Shown: piece after piece, positions 25,772-34,078 of the stretch | Position numbering within the stretch: position 1 is the stretch's first letter | Layout of the letters: each line of letters starts with the position of its first letter | From: Polaromonas sp. OV174 | GTDB lineage: Bacteria > Pseudomonadota > Gammaproteobacteria > Burkholderiales > Burkholderiaceae_C | Direction of reading: 5' to 3' | Assembly (NCBI RefSeq): GCF_900112285.1 | Contig: NZ_FOKZ01000009.1 | Location: 62,001 to 126,000 of the forward strand | Length of the DNA: 64,000 nt | Position numbers and translations under genes: made by a program | The notes under the pieces: generated by a model | The model's database searches: none | Told to the model about the DNA's origin: nothing | The model's input: only the letters and a program-made list of their open reading frames with translations

Positions 25772-28767
25772 GACACCTCCCATTCCGCGGCGAAGAGCCG
25801 CGTAGCAGTCACATGCTGCTTCAGTTGTTTTTCCAATTCGTCGATGAGGCCATCGCGCTTGGCTTGAATTTCGTCCTGACGATCAAAGAGTTCGCGCCGC
25901 CTGCGGTCACGCAAGGCTTCAAGATCACGCTGACTTTTTTGTGCCGCCAGCTTCTCGGCTAAGGTGGCCGCCCCTTTGCTCAAGGTGCGCGTTTCCTTGA
26001 TGCGGCGGTCGAGCTCCTTGATTTCGCGTTCAAGACCGACCTTTAAGTCATCGGCCCATGTGTCTAGCTTGTCCGTTTCCTGTGTGAATGCAGCCAGGTT
26101 GCGCATCTCAAGCCCAGAGAGGATGACGGTCTTCTGCCGATTGATTTCCTGCTCAAGCGCAGGCGACAGCGGCACGTGAACAGCATTGAAATCTTGGCCC
26201 GGTTGGTCCATGCTCGTAGGCGCATAGGCTCCTGGGTTGACTTCATTGCTAGTCAGAGGCAAGACACCAGCAACGGCGGGGATGGAAAGCAGCTTTTCAA
26301 CAGTTTCCGCGTCATGTACGGCCCCCGTGTCGTCCTGCGCGGCCAACAGTAAGTGGTCTTCTTTCGTGCCCAAGGACTCGACCGTTAGCAGGTTCACCGC
26401 CACGGTGCCGGACCGGCCCACCAGTTGTTTGACCACGGCGACATGAGCACCATAGCTGTTGTAGTGCATGCACAGCTTTGCAGGTGCAAGCGGCAGCCCC
26501 TTGGCGTAGTCGATCAGCGTTTGCGCCAACACGTGTTGCAGCCGGTAGATGTGGGCCTCGTCGGTTCGACGCGGCAGCTCGTACCGGCCAAGCGGAATTG
26601 CTTGCCTTGCAATGCCATCAACAAAGGACGGTATGCGATCGAGTTGGAAGCCTGCCCCGTCTTCATCGAAGCGGGCATTCGCGGCCAGTGCTGCCTGCGT
26701 AAAGCGCATCAGCAGGCGTTCGAGCTTGCCCAACGACGCGCGGGCGGCCTGATCGCGGAGGCGCAGCCGTTCCTGCACGTCTACGTCAAAGTTTTCAAGC
26801 AGTGCCTTGCGGGCGTTCAGCATGGCATCGCTGATCTCGCCCGCAAGGTCGTCTTGCAGTTTCTGGAAAGCCGATTGAATTTGATCCGGGTGGCGGCAGG
26901 TTTGGTAAATTTCGGCAATGCGGCGCTCGAAATCGACACCCGACTCGACGGCCCCTAAAACCTCATCGCTGGCCCCAAACACGCCATCGAACAGTTTGAA
27001 CTTTAGCGCCAGAAGTTCATACACGCGCCGGTCGGCCTCGTTCTCCCTGTTGAGGAAGTTCACCACCACCACATCATGCTTCTGGCCGTAGCGATGGCAA
27101 CGGCCGATGCGCTGCTCCACACGCTGCGGGTTCCATGGCAGATCGTAGTTAATGACCATGGAGCAGAACTGAAGGTTGATGCCCTCCGCACCTGCCTCCG
27201 TGGCAATCATGATGCTGCCTTGCTCCTTGAAGTACTCCACCAGCGCCGCGCGGGTATCGGCGGAGCGCGAACCGCTAATGCGGTCTGTGCCCGCATTTTT
27301 TTTCATCCACTCTGCGTACACCTCTTTGGAGCGAGCATCACTGTTCGAGCCGTTGAACAGAATTACGCCCGGTCCGTAGGAAGTCTTCGCCAGCAATGAC
27401 AGGAGGTAGTCTTGAGTGCGGCGAGACTCGGTAAAAATGATAGCCTTTTGGGCCGCGCCAAGCTCCTGCAACTTCTCGAAAGCCACCTTGAGGGCCTGCA
27501 GCAAGGCCAAGCCTTTGGAGTTTTCGGTGATGGAAACGGCAAGATCTCGGAACGACTCCAGTTCGATGATTTCAGCCATTATGGACAGAATCTCTTGCTC
27601 GGTCTTTGTCTTCTTGCTCGCCTGAGCATCTTGCTCTTCGAGACGGTCGATTTCTTCGACCAACTCGTCCAATCCTTCAAAGTCCTGGTCAAGTTCCTCC
27701 GCCAAGTCAAGACTGGCCGACTTTTCGTTCAATGTTTGCCGCAAGCGCTTAGCGAGTGATTCCAACGCTCCGGCAATAGCAAACGTGCTGGAAGCCAGCA
27801 GCTTGCGCAGTACCAGTGTAATCAGCTGCCGCTGGCTATTGGGCAATGCAAACAGAGAATCACGCTGGAGGTAATCCGAAACAAGGTTGTAAAGGTCGAC
27901 TTCATCGGCTCCCGGCACGAACTCTTGCAGTAGCGGAATACGCTTGGTGTACTTGACATAGGCCTCGACCTGCCGCCGCAGGGTGCGCTTGCAGACTGGC
28001 TCGATACGACGCTTGAGGGCATCGAAGCTGGCTGCATCCTTAAGCGAGCCGAATTGGCTGCGGAAACTGTCAAGATCACCAAAAACCTTTTCATCGACAA
28101 AGCTCACAAGGCCGTACAACTCCAGCAGAGAGTTTTGCAGTGGTGTGGCGGTCAGCAGCACCTTGGGGGCGGAGATCAATGCGTCCTTTAGCGTGCGGGC
28201 TATCTTGTTGTCGGGCTTGTAGACGTTTCGTAGTCGGTGCGCTTCGTCGATAACCACCAAGTCCCATGGCACGGCCTGAACCTCCTTGGCCTTGCCGCTG
28301 GCGAACTGGTAGGACGTAATGAGCACGTAAGGTGCCTCAAAGGGCTTGCTGGCACCGTCCTTGATGGCCTGCTTATAAGACTTAGCTTCCAGAACTCCCG
28401 CCGAGATCCCGAACTTATCAGCCAACTCTTGATGCCACTGCTTACGAAGATTGGCCGGCGCAATCACGAGGATGCGGCGCTTGCGTTCTGCCCAGCGTTG
28501 GGCAATAAGTAACCCTGCCTCAATGGTCTTACCAAGGCCAACCTCATCGGCAAGGATCGAACCTTTCGACAGCGGGTTACTCGTGGCGAAGAGTGCCGCA
28601 TCAATCTGGTGTGGGTTCAAGTCTACTTGCGCATCCAGTAAGGCACCGGCCATGCGATCCATGGAATCCGAAGCGGCGCGGCGGGTAAGTTGGTGCGCGA
28701 AGTAGGCTAGCTGGTGAGAGCTGTACGCTGACGCGATATTCTGATCTGGCTGAATCGGCGTCGTCAA
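25768..28767 (-). CDS. SNF2/RapA-type helicase
   Basis: 999 residues. The DEAD/SNF2 ATPase is clear: Walker A DEVGLGKT at 74-81, DEAH at 174-177, SAT-like LLTATPLQN near 208, and motif VI EQRIGRCHRYGQ near 560. The C-terminal 300 residues are coiled-coil rich (ELDRRIKETRTLSKGAATLA). It resembles the large helicases in defence loci such as DISARM DrmD, but the neighbours are not those of DISARM. It is coupled to the HTH gene upstream (4-bp overlap) and to the small gene downstream. Confidence 0.88.
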   Translation of the reverse strand: MTTPIQPDQNIASAYSSHQLAYFAHQLTRRAASDSMDRMAGALLDAQVDLNPHQIDAALFATSNPLSKGSILADEVGLGKTIEAGLLIAQRWAERKRRILVIAPANLRKQWHQELADKFGISAGVLEAKSYKQAIKDGASKPFEAPYVLITSYQFASGKAKEVQAVPWDLVVIDEAHRLRNVYKPDNKIARTLKDALISAPKVLLTATPLQNSLLELYGLVSFVDEKVFGDLDSFRSQFGSLKDAASFDALKRRIEPVCKRTLRRQVEAYVKYTKRIPLLQEFVPGADEVDLYNLVSDYLQRDSLFALPNSQRQLITLVLRKLLASSTFAIAGALESLAKRLRQTLNEKSASLDLAEELDQDFEGLDELVEEIDRLEEQDAQASKKTKTEQEILSIMAEIIELESFRDLAVSITENSKGLALLQALKVAFEKLQELGAAQKAIIFTESRRTQDYLLSLLAKTSYGPGVILFNGSNSDARSKEVYAEWMKKNAGTDRISGSRSADTRAALVEYFKEQGSIMIATEAGAEGINLQFCSMVINYDLPWNPQRVEQRIGRCHRYGQKHDVVVVNFLNRENEADRRVYELLALKFKLFDGVFGASDEVLGAVESGVDFERRIAEIYQTCRHPDQIQSAFQKLQDDLAGEISDAMLNARKALLENFDVDVQERLRLRDQAARASLGKLERLLMRFTQAALAANARFDEDGAGFQLDRIPSFVDGIARQAIPLGRYELPRRTDEAHIYRLQHVLAQTLIDYAKGLPLAPAKLCMHYNSYGAHVAVVKQLVGRSGTVAVNLLTVESLGTKEDHLLLAAQDDTGAVHDAETVEKLLSIPAVAGVLPLTSNEVNPGAYAPTSMDQPGQDFNAVHVPLSPALEQEINRQKTVILSGLEMRNLAAFTQETDKLDTWADDLKVGLEREIKELDRRIKETRTLSKGAATLAEKLAAQKSQRDLEALRDRRRRELFDRQDEIQAKRDGLIDELEKQLKQHVTATRLFAAEWEVS

Positions 28768-28976
28768 ACCTCATCTCCCGTTTTGTTGTCATTGGCACCG
28801 CCAGCCTTCACCCAAGCATCGACCTCAGCCCTCTGAAATTTCCAAGGACGGCCAACCCGGTGAGCAGGCATCCGCTTTTTGGCGATCCAAGCGTAGATGG
28901 TGTCCTTACTGACGCCAAGATAGCTAGCTATTTCTTCCACCGATAACCAACGATCCAGCGTCACACGCGTTTCCAT
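28764..28976 (-). CDS. Small excisionase-family helix-turn-helix protein heading the operon
   Basis: 70 residues: LSVEEIASYLGVSKDTIYAW, then RMPAHRVGRPWKFQRAEVDA, a complete HTH_17/excisionase-type winged helix. Proteins of this size control transcription or assist recombination. It is the first gene of the seven-gene unit and overlaps the helicase start by ATGA, so an autoregulator of the defence operon is more likely than an excisionase of the island. Confidence 0.85.
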   Translation of the reverse strand: METRVTLDRWLSVEEIASYLGVSKDTIYAWIAKKRMPAHRVGRPWKFQRAEVDAWVKAGGANDNKTGDEV

Positions 28977-29097
28977 CGATATTTCATTCCTGCAAGGTCA
29001 CCCAAATATCACAAATGGCAGCAATTACCGTTTAGTGCCGATTTGGGCCGAATAGAGATGAGTATGCCCGATCAAGGACTGCGCGTTTCGCAAAGAC

Positions 29098-29123
29098 AAA
29101 AAAAAGCTTGGCGCAGACCAAGC
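29098..29123 (-). terminator. Rho-independent terminator of the upstream leftward genes
   Basis: Read leftward: GCTTGG, loop TCTGCG, CCAAGC, then eight T. It lies 24 bp after the stop of the gene at 29147 and 122 bp before the HTH gene. It separates the recombinase group from the seven-gene operon, so that operon should have its own promoter in 28977-29097. No strong -35/-10 pair is evident there. Confidence 0.85.
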
Positions 29124-29146
29124 CCTTTCTGTAGACCCTATAACCA

Positions 29147-29443
29147 TCAATACTCGTGTGGAAATATCAAAGTTGTTGCATTGCGGTCTGCCTCGGTAAT
29201 TACCCAAATGCGCTGTCCTGCGACTTCGTAGCTGGAAAAGATGCGCAAAGGCTGCTCCAAAGCAAACTCGTTTTCGCGCGCATCTTCTAAAGGCAGGTCA
29301 CCCCAATCGCCAGCAACATGTCGAGACAATACGTCGCTAGCGTCATGTCGGTATAGCTCTAGATGTTCGCGCACGGCTTGCGTAAAAACAATCACGCCCA
29401 ACTGGAACAGTGGCGATCTTTTTCTTTTAAAAGGTTTACTCAT
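29147..29443 (-). CDS. Small mobile-element protein, paralogue of the gene at 30883-31233
   Basis: 98 residues from the ATG at 29443. The pattern is F-x-L-G-V-I-V-F-T near residue 13, HVAGDWGDLPLEDARENEFA near 46, then RIFSSYEVAGQRIWVITEAD. Members of this family are often labelled plasmid-related or type I restriction subunit M, but they are too small for a methylase and their function is unknown to me. The gene at 30883 shares the GDWG, RI-x-S-x-Y-x-V and IWVITEA motifs in the same order. It follows the recombinase by 10 bp. Confidence 0.75.
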   Translation of the reverse strand: MSKPFKRKRSPLFQLGVIVFTQAVREHLELYRHDASDVLSRHVAGDWGDLPLEDARENEFALEQPLRIFSSYEVAGQRIWVITEADRNATTLIFPHEY

Positions 29444-29453
29444 TCTTAGGGTC

Positions 29454-30395
29454 TCAAAGTAAGCTGGGTATCTGTCGCTTATGAACAGGCCGGACATACC
29501 TGAGGACCATTTCAAGTGATTTGTGTGAGGTCTGGCCCATGATTAGGCTGGTCGGCATGCCGACCATTGCCGCTTCAGTGACGAAGCCCGCGCGCAGCGA
29601 GTGCCCTGACACTGCTTTGGATGCCTCTAGCCCCTTAGCTCGCTTCACAGCAGCCTTAATCACCAATGCAACGGACTGAGGCGTCAGCGGCTTAGGAGAC
29701 GCTAGCCTGTCGTGGCGGTCAACTCGCCTGAAAATTGGTCCCTCCCGGATTCCCGTTAGTTCCAGCCAGTGTTGCAAGGCACATACCGGACAGCGCTCCT
29801 CTGACTTTGCCAGCGGTATAAATACCGTCCGCCCCTCGCCCTCTTGGTCAGTTTTCGATCGAACAATACGCAATTCAAGACCGTGCGAATGTGGGGTGAT
29901 GTCCTCAACGGTTAATGCAACCAGTTCAGAACGCCGGAATGCTCCGGCAAAGCCGATAGACAAAATGGCTTTGTCCCGGGCCGCTTTCAGCGGTTTCTGC
30001 TTGGCAACCAGCACCAGTAGCTCAAGAAGGTCATCCTTGACCAACGCCCTCGCTCTTTTTTGCGCTACTCCGAAAGTGCGACGTATGCCTTGCATCGTGC
30101 GCTTGACCAACCGGTCCTTGACGGGACTGTCCAGCCCTCGATCTGTATGTGCCCGGTGGATCGCAATCAGCCGGTGCGCCAGGGTCGCCACCGCCAGCAC
30201 ACCGGCAAACGTAGCTAAGTACTCCGCTATCGTTTCAGGAGCACACGGAATCTTTCCGCCATTGGCCTTGAAATGCCGTACGTCCTGCGCATAGCTGCGC
30301 TTGGTAGAGGCCGCCTGGGCTGCTTGGGTGTAGCTGGTAACGAGTCTCGAAGGCTTGGGCTTCGGGCTCTTGGTATTGTTGGTTTGAGCGTTCAT
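29454..30395 (-). CDS. Second tyrosine recombinase (phage integrase family)
   Basis: 313 residues. A SAM-like core-binding domain (residues 20-110) precedes the catalytic domain. The catalytic residues are R154 (FRRSELVAL), H265 and R268 (GHSLRAGF), H291 (TSHKS) and Tyr300 (LRYVRP), all present. It lacks the arm-binding DUF4102 domain of the integrase at 1918, so it is a different class and may act on other sites. It is flanked by two paralogous small genes and is leftward like them. Confidence 0.92.
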   Translation of the reverse strand: MNAQTNNTKSPKPKPSRLVTSYTQAAQAASTKRSYAQDVRHFKANGGKIPCAPETIAEYLATFAGVLAVATLAHRLIAIHRAHTDRGLDSPVKDRLVKRTMQGIRRTFGVAQKRARALVKDDLLELLVLVAKQKPLKAARDKAILSIGFAGAFRRSELVALTVEDITPHSHGLELRIVRSKTDQEGEGRTVFIPLAKSEERCPVCALQHWLELTGIREGPIFRRVDRHDRLASPKPLTPQSVALVIKAAVKRAKGLEASKAVSGHSLRAGFVTEAAMVGMPTSLIMGQTSHKSLEMVLRYVRPVHKRQIPSLL

Positions 30396-30533
30396 GCCTC
30401 GTCCATGGGTAACTGCGCGGCGCGCTTGGCTGCGTTGTGCGCGTTTGAGGTAGGTCTGTGGCGGCGCTTGTGCGGCCGACGTGAAGTCGCATCGCCTGGC
30501 CCGTTTTGATAGCGGCCTGCGCCGTTGGGCGGC

Positions 30534-30881
30534 TTACGATGGGTTGTAGTCGGCGGTTTCGCGGCGGCAATGTGCGGCCAGCGCCATACAGCCTGCGGCC
30601 ATATCGCCCAGCTCGGACATGATGAATCCGAGTGCCTCCAGGCAATCGGCGCTGATGGTGCCGTCCTCCACCATGACGGCGGAGTGAGCCAGCAACTGCC
30701 CCATGGCGCCGACGCCGTTGTGCATTGCGCTCATCAGCATTTCCGCATCGTCCGCGATGGCTACGAGCAGCGCGGGGTCCGCAGCGGCAAAGTCAACCTC
30801 CTGCTCGCCGGTAAGCGGGAGTTTGGGCAAGCGGGCCATCAAGTCCCGCATGGGCCGAATCGCTGTCATCCGGCTGGCCAT
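30534..30881 (-). CDS. Small unknown protein (helical, island-associated)
   Basis: 115 residues from the ATG at 30881, which begins one base after the stop of the upstream gene, giving tight coupling. The sequence is helical and rich in Met, Ala and acidic residues (DDAEMLMSAMHNGVGAMGQL). No domain or membrane segment is recognised with confidence. It sits between the paralogue at 30883 and the recombinase, in the same direction. Confidence 0.65.
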   Translation of the reverse strand: MASRMTAIRPMRDLMARLPKLPLTGEQEVDFAAADPALLVAIADDAEMLMSAMHNGVGAMGQLLAHSAVMVEDGTISADCLEALGFIMSELGDMAAGCMALAAHCRRETADYNPS

Positions 30882-30882
30882 G

Positions 30883-31233
30883 TCAGTACTCGCTTGGGAG
30901 CAGCAAACAGGTGCTGGCGCGCGCCCGGTTGTCGCCACCGGTTTCTGCTTCCGTGATCACCCAGATGCGCGTGCCCTCCACGTCGTAGGCGCTCAGAATC
31001 CTTCCACCGTTGCGAGTCGCCTCGTCGTTGCACTTGGCATCATGGGCATCCACCACGCCCCAGTCGCCGTGGCAATGCTGGTTGAGCAGCACCGAGGGGT
31101 AGACACCATGTTTGTCGAGGTGGGCCAGCACAGTCGGGGTCGCAACCACCTGGCCCATGTCGAACAAGGGTCGCCCGCTGGTTTTGACGGTTTCGATGTG
31201 TTGGTCTGGCACAGGAACGCGATCAGTACTCAT
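30883..31233 (-). CDS. Small mobile-element protein, paralogue of the gene at 29147-29443
   Basis: 116 residues. Motifs FDMGQVVATPTVLAHL, HCHGDWGVVD and ILSAYDVEGTRIWVITEAET match the smaller paralogue to the left in order and spacing. The family is usually found on plasmids and islands and has no known role. It is the first gene of the leftward group; a structured 5' region (31274-31336) precedes it. Confidence 0.78.
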   Translation of the reverse strand: MSTDRVPVPDQHIETVKTSGRPLFDMGQVVATPTVLAHLDKHGVYPSVLLNQHCHGDWGVVDAHDAKCNDEATRNGGRILSAYDVEGTRIWVITEAETGGDNRARASTCLLLPSEY

Positions 31234-31273
31234 GATGGAGCCTTCTAACTTTTAAGTGGATTCGGAAATGCAA

Positions 31274-31336
31274 AAGCACGCCGCCCGCGCCTGGGTGGGC
31301 GCGAGTTGCGTGCTTAGAGGAACCGGCGTTAGCCGG
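31274..31336 (-). promoter_or_regulatory. Two consecutive hairpins in the 5' region of the small-gene operon
   Basis: AAGCACGC (31274) pairs with GCGTGCTT (31308), with an inner CGCGCC/GGCGCG stem. A second hairpin, CCGGC-GTTA-GCCGG, lies at 31323-31336. Both are GC-rich, without a T-tract. They lie 41-103 bp before the start at 31233 and could form a leader structure of its mRNA or a recombination site. 240 bp here (31234-31475) are otherwise without a gene. Confidence 0.5.
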
Positions 31337-31475
31337 AGTGGGGCAGCCCGGGTGTTCCGCCCGGTCTGGATCTACTGCTGAACCTTGAGACGATTCATGT
31401 CAGCGCGGTGTCGAATTGATGCGGCGGCCAGAAACGCGGAAAGGCTGCGTGAGCGCTTCACGGACCTTGGAATGG

Positions 31476-32513
31476 CTACTTTGCGCTTCCGATAAGCAGC
31501 TTGCCGGACAGGTATTGGGTCCACACGTCGAAGCCTGCCTTCTGGTTGCCGCGATTGCCCATCAGGAAGCCGACGGTGCGGCAGTCGTTCCGCATGTCAC
31601 GGAAACCTTCCGGCGTGCCGGGGTACTCTTTGCCGTTCGATTCCAAGACGAACACGTTACCCTTGCGGGTGTTGGAGCATTTGCTGGTGTTCTCATAGTT
31701 CACGTGTTTTCGGTACGTAGGGGCATCCCAATCGTGGTTCTCACCGGGAAGGACTTTCAGCGTCACGTCACCGCCGCGTGCGTTCATCCACTTCGTTTGG
31801 GTTTCGCAGGTCGCTGGCGGGGTAATGTCGTCTTTCTCGCCGGACACCAGCAGCAAGGGCACCTTCTTGAAACTCTCAATTTCAGAGCGGTCGATGCAGG
31901 CGGGGTAGAGGCCAACGGAGGCGTCAAAGTTGACAGTCTGCAACTTCATCTGATCCTTCACGATAGCCTCAATGTAGGGGCGCGTGACATTAACGGCAGC
32001 CGCGCCGCCCATGCTTTCGCCAAGATAGCCGACTTTGGCATCTTTCCACTCAGGCGTCTGCTTGAGCTGGGCCAGGATGGACACAGCATCAAGTGCCCAG
32101 TTCACCCCGTCACCGCCCTTGGCGCGTGCCACCTGGTAGTCGCCGCCAGAGGACACCATGCCGCGCGCCTGCCAGTGGCCCATGACCATTGCGTTGATGC
32201 CGTTCTCGGCAAGGTGTTTGGCATATTCACTGTGGCGCTTGTCCACCGGTCCGGCACCGTGGCTGATAAGCACGAGAGCGGAGCGATCACCGCCCTTTGC
32301 ACGGGCGAGGTACACAGGGATCTGAATCGGCACGCACTTGAAACTAGGAGTTTTCCAGAACCCGGTGCAGGCGAACGACGGCATCATGGTCTTCTCCAGC
32401 TTGCTTGCATCGAAGTCCGTGTCGGAACTTGTGGAGAATTGGGCCGAGACTGGTCCGGCAAACATCGTGGCGGCCACCACCAGAAGTGCGGAAAGCGTGT
32501 GTGTGATTTTCAT
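31476..32513 (-). CDS. Exported alpha/beta hydrolase (dienelactone hydrolase-like)
   Basis: 345 residues with a signal peptide (MKITHTLSALLVVAATMFAG, cut near PVSAQ). The nucleophile elbow is GESMGG (about residue 160), the acid is in GEKDDITPP and the histidine in GENHDWDAP, so the triad is complete. The fold matches periplasmic dienelactone-hydrolase-like esterases. The substrate is unknown. It stands alone on the island, leftward, with a tiny ORF 50 bp upstream. Confidence 0.85.
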   Translation of the reverse strand: MKITHTLSALLVVAATMFAGPVSAQFSTSSDTDFDASKLEKTMMPSFACTGFWKTPSFKCVPIQIPVYLARAKGGDRSALVLISHGAGPVDKRHSEYAKHLAENGINAMVMGHWQARGMVSSGGDYQVARAKGGDGVNWALDAVSILAQLKQTPEWKDAKVGYLGESMGGAAAVNVTRPYIEAIVKDQMKLQTVNFDASVGLYPACIDRSEIESFKKVPLLLVSGEKDDITPPATCETQTKWMNARGGDVTLKVLPGENHDWDAPTYRKHVNYENTSKCSNTRKGNVFVLESNGKEYPGTPEGFRDMRNDCRTVGFLMGNRGNQKAGFDVWTQYLSGKLLIGSAK

Positions 32514-32562
32514 GGTTACTCTTGCATCGTGGATAGGTTGATTGGTACAGGGAGGCGTCCTG

Positions 32563-32664
32563 TTACTCGAACTCGCTGAGCATCTTTAACTTGCGCCCCG
32601 TGGTCACCATTGCGATCACTGAATAGATGATGGAGTCGTCCTGTTTTTTCTGTCTTGTTGCCAT
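32563..32664 (-). CDS. 33-residue small ORF with strong ribosome-binding site
   Basis: Starts at ATG 32664, preceded by GGGAGG seven bases upstream, and ends with TAA at 32563. The peptide begins MATRQKKQDDSIIYSVIAMV and ends KLKMLSEFE. It is basic at the front and has no clear membrane segment. No family is recognised. The ideal ribosome-binding site and the position 50 bp before the exported hydrolase make translation plausible. Confidence 0.45.
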   Translation of the reverse strand: MATRQKKQDDSIIYSVIAMVTTGRKLKMLSEFE

Positions 32665-32770
32665 TTATCCTCCCGTTAAAACACTTTACGTTTGGTTGCA
32701 AGCTGAGTTTGCCACAGACCAAACTCATAGGTTGTGTACTCTTAGTGTGCTTTTTTGAACACTGCAGGGC

Positions 32771-33088
32771 ATGCCGCGTGCCCCAGTTCCCACCCCTCAA
32801 CCGCTAGACGCCGCCGCCAAACGCGAGCAAGCGCGCCTGTTGGAGGCCTTTGGCACGGCTTTGCGGGAAGTGCGGCACGAACGGCTTTTGACCATTGAAG
32901 CGGTGGCGGAAGCCGCTGGCCTGCATCCGAACTACCTGGGCTCGGTGGAGCGCGGGGAGCGCAATGTGTCGCTTTTCAATATTTGGCGCATTGCGGCCGC
33001 CCTGGGTGTGTCTTCCGCGGCCCTGCTGGATGCACTGCCCAAGCGCAAGGTCAAAGCGGCGGTGCCGAATCGGGTGGCGCCCTCCTAG
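32771..33088 (+). CDS. XRE family transcriptional regulator
   Basis: 105 residues. A Cro/C1-type helix-turn-helix spans residues 25-80: FGTALREVRHERLLTIEAVA, EAAGLHPNYLGSVERGERN, then SLFNIWRIAAALGVSSAALL. The rest is a short basic tail. It is divergent from the leftward small ORF and hydrolase, so it may control them through the 107 bp between. Confidence 0.88.
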   Translation: MPRAPVPTPQPLDAAAKREQARLLEAFGTALREVRHERLLTIEAVAEAAGLHPNYLGSVERGERNVSLFNIWRIAAALGVSSAALLDALPKRKVKAAVPNRVAPS

Positions 33089-33150
33089 CCAGCCTGCGGC
33101 ACTCCGTCTGGATTGCTTCGCTCTGCAGGGCCAGCCGCGACCTCCGGTGC

Positions 33151-33681
33151 CTACTTGCCCTTACCCCTTGGGCTAGGTTTGGGCGAGACCTCGATGTAGT
33201 AGATGGGATGCTTGGGCGTGATCAGCACCTTGAAATCGTTGGTGACGTGATGCCTGGGATCGATCCAATAAGCCGGGTCGACGACATAGTGAAAGCTCGG
33301 GGAGTCACCTTCGCCCCTGACGTGATGCCATAGCACCCAGCGACCGAACTCGGTATCGGGGTTGTAGTGGGCGGTGATCAGTGCGACGTCCGGCAGTGCG
33401 TCGATGCTCGGCACTTCCTTGTCTTCACTGGCAACCAGATCAAATTGATAAAGCAGCCTGCCCAGCAAGTCCGAATACACCCATGCCGGGCCGTGCTCTG
33501 TCAACCCGAGTTGGTAGGCGAGCTTTTTAATTTTGTCCAAAGGCTGGTTGACCAGCATTGCCACGCAGCACAGGCCGTCGTCGATTCGAGCATTCGGCTC
33601 CATCTCTACGCGGGTGAACGGTGAGACGAAGCCTTCGGGGAGTGGGCCTGCTGTTGCGGATACTGGTTTTGTGGTTGCCAT
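33151..33681 (-). CDS. Possible papain-like (C39-type) protein
   Basis: 176 residues. DDGLCCVAMLVNQPLDKIKK near residue 34 has the D-x-G-x-x-C arrangement and following helix of C39-like cysteine peptidases, and SFHYVVDPAYW near 130 has the His and Asp expected for the rest of the site. A helix WVYSDLLGRLL lies between. The assignment is inferred from these patterns; the enzyme class is unproven. There is no secretion signal. It is the last leftward gene before the right end of the island. Confidence 0.6.
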   Translation of the reverse strand: MATTKPVSATAGPLPEGFVSPFTRVEMEPNARIDDGLCCVAMLVNQPLDKIKKLAYQLGLTEHGPAWVYSDLLGRLLYQFDLVASEDKEVPSIDALPDVALITAHYNPDTEFGRWVLWHHVRGEGDSPSFHYVVDPAYWIDPRHHVTNDFKVLITPKHPIYYIEVSPKPSPRGKGK

Positions 33682-34078
33682 GGTTTCTTACTCCTGGTTG
33701 AGGTTGAAGGAAACAAGCGCCCATGCGGCAGCCACACCGGGAATCGGCGGAATCCTAAAGAGAAGAATGCAAAAGGGGATTCAGGTCTGCGAGACGTGAG
33801 GACTGGGCCTCAGTTCGCTTCTGGCTGCACGAACGTGTGCTTGATCGTCTCTGGTTGTTCGGCTCGCGACTACCAAAGCGACCAAGTAATTTTATCATGT
33901 GAAATTTCAAGATCAATTGCCGTAAAACTTTATGTAGGCTCACTTTTGTGACCTAAAACGCTACGCAGTGCAAGCGTGCGAAAATCGTTCAAATGAATCG
34001 GGCGAAGCGGTTTTTTTGATTGACGGTATTTATGACGGTATTTTTGTGATTTATTCTCCAAGCAGCCACTTTTCACCA
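33682..34078. other. Right-end non-coding region of the island
   Basis: About 400 bp, A+T-rich, without a supported gene. It contains the paired TGACGGTA motifs (34021-34040) and a possible promoter reading out of the island into ribBA. Confidence 0.6.
34016..34044 (+). promoter_or_regulatory. Possible outward promoter overlapping the right-end repeats
   Basis: TTGATT (34016-34021), 17 bases, then TATTTT (34039-34044). Each box matches the sigma-70 consensus at four of six positions. The TGACGGTA pair (34021-34028, 34033-34040, 12-bp period) lies inside it. Transcription would start before the ATG at 34079 and supply ribBA-ribH-nusB, which the island has cut off from the ribD promoter. Confidence 0.4.

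Noticed and set aside
25768..28767. DISARM or BREX system
   Set aside because: The SNF2 helicase resembles DrmD in type, but drmA, drmB, drmC and the BREX genes pglZ and brxC are absent.
31416..32579. 387-codon rightward open frame
   Set aside because: Opposite the exported hydrolase, which has a signal peptide and a full catalytic triad; the antisense frame has none.
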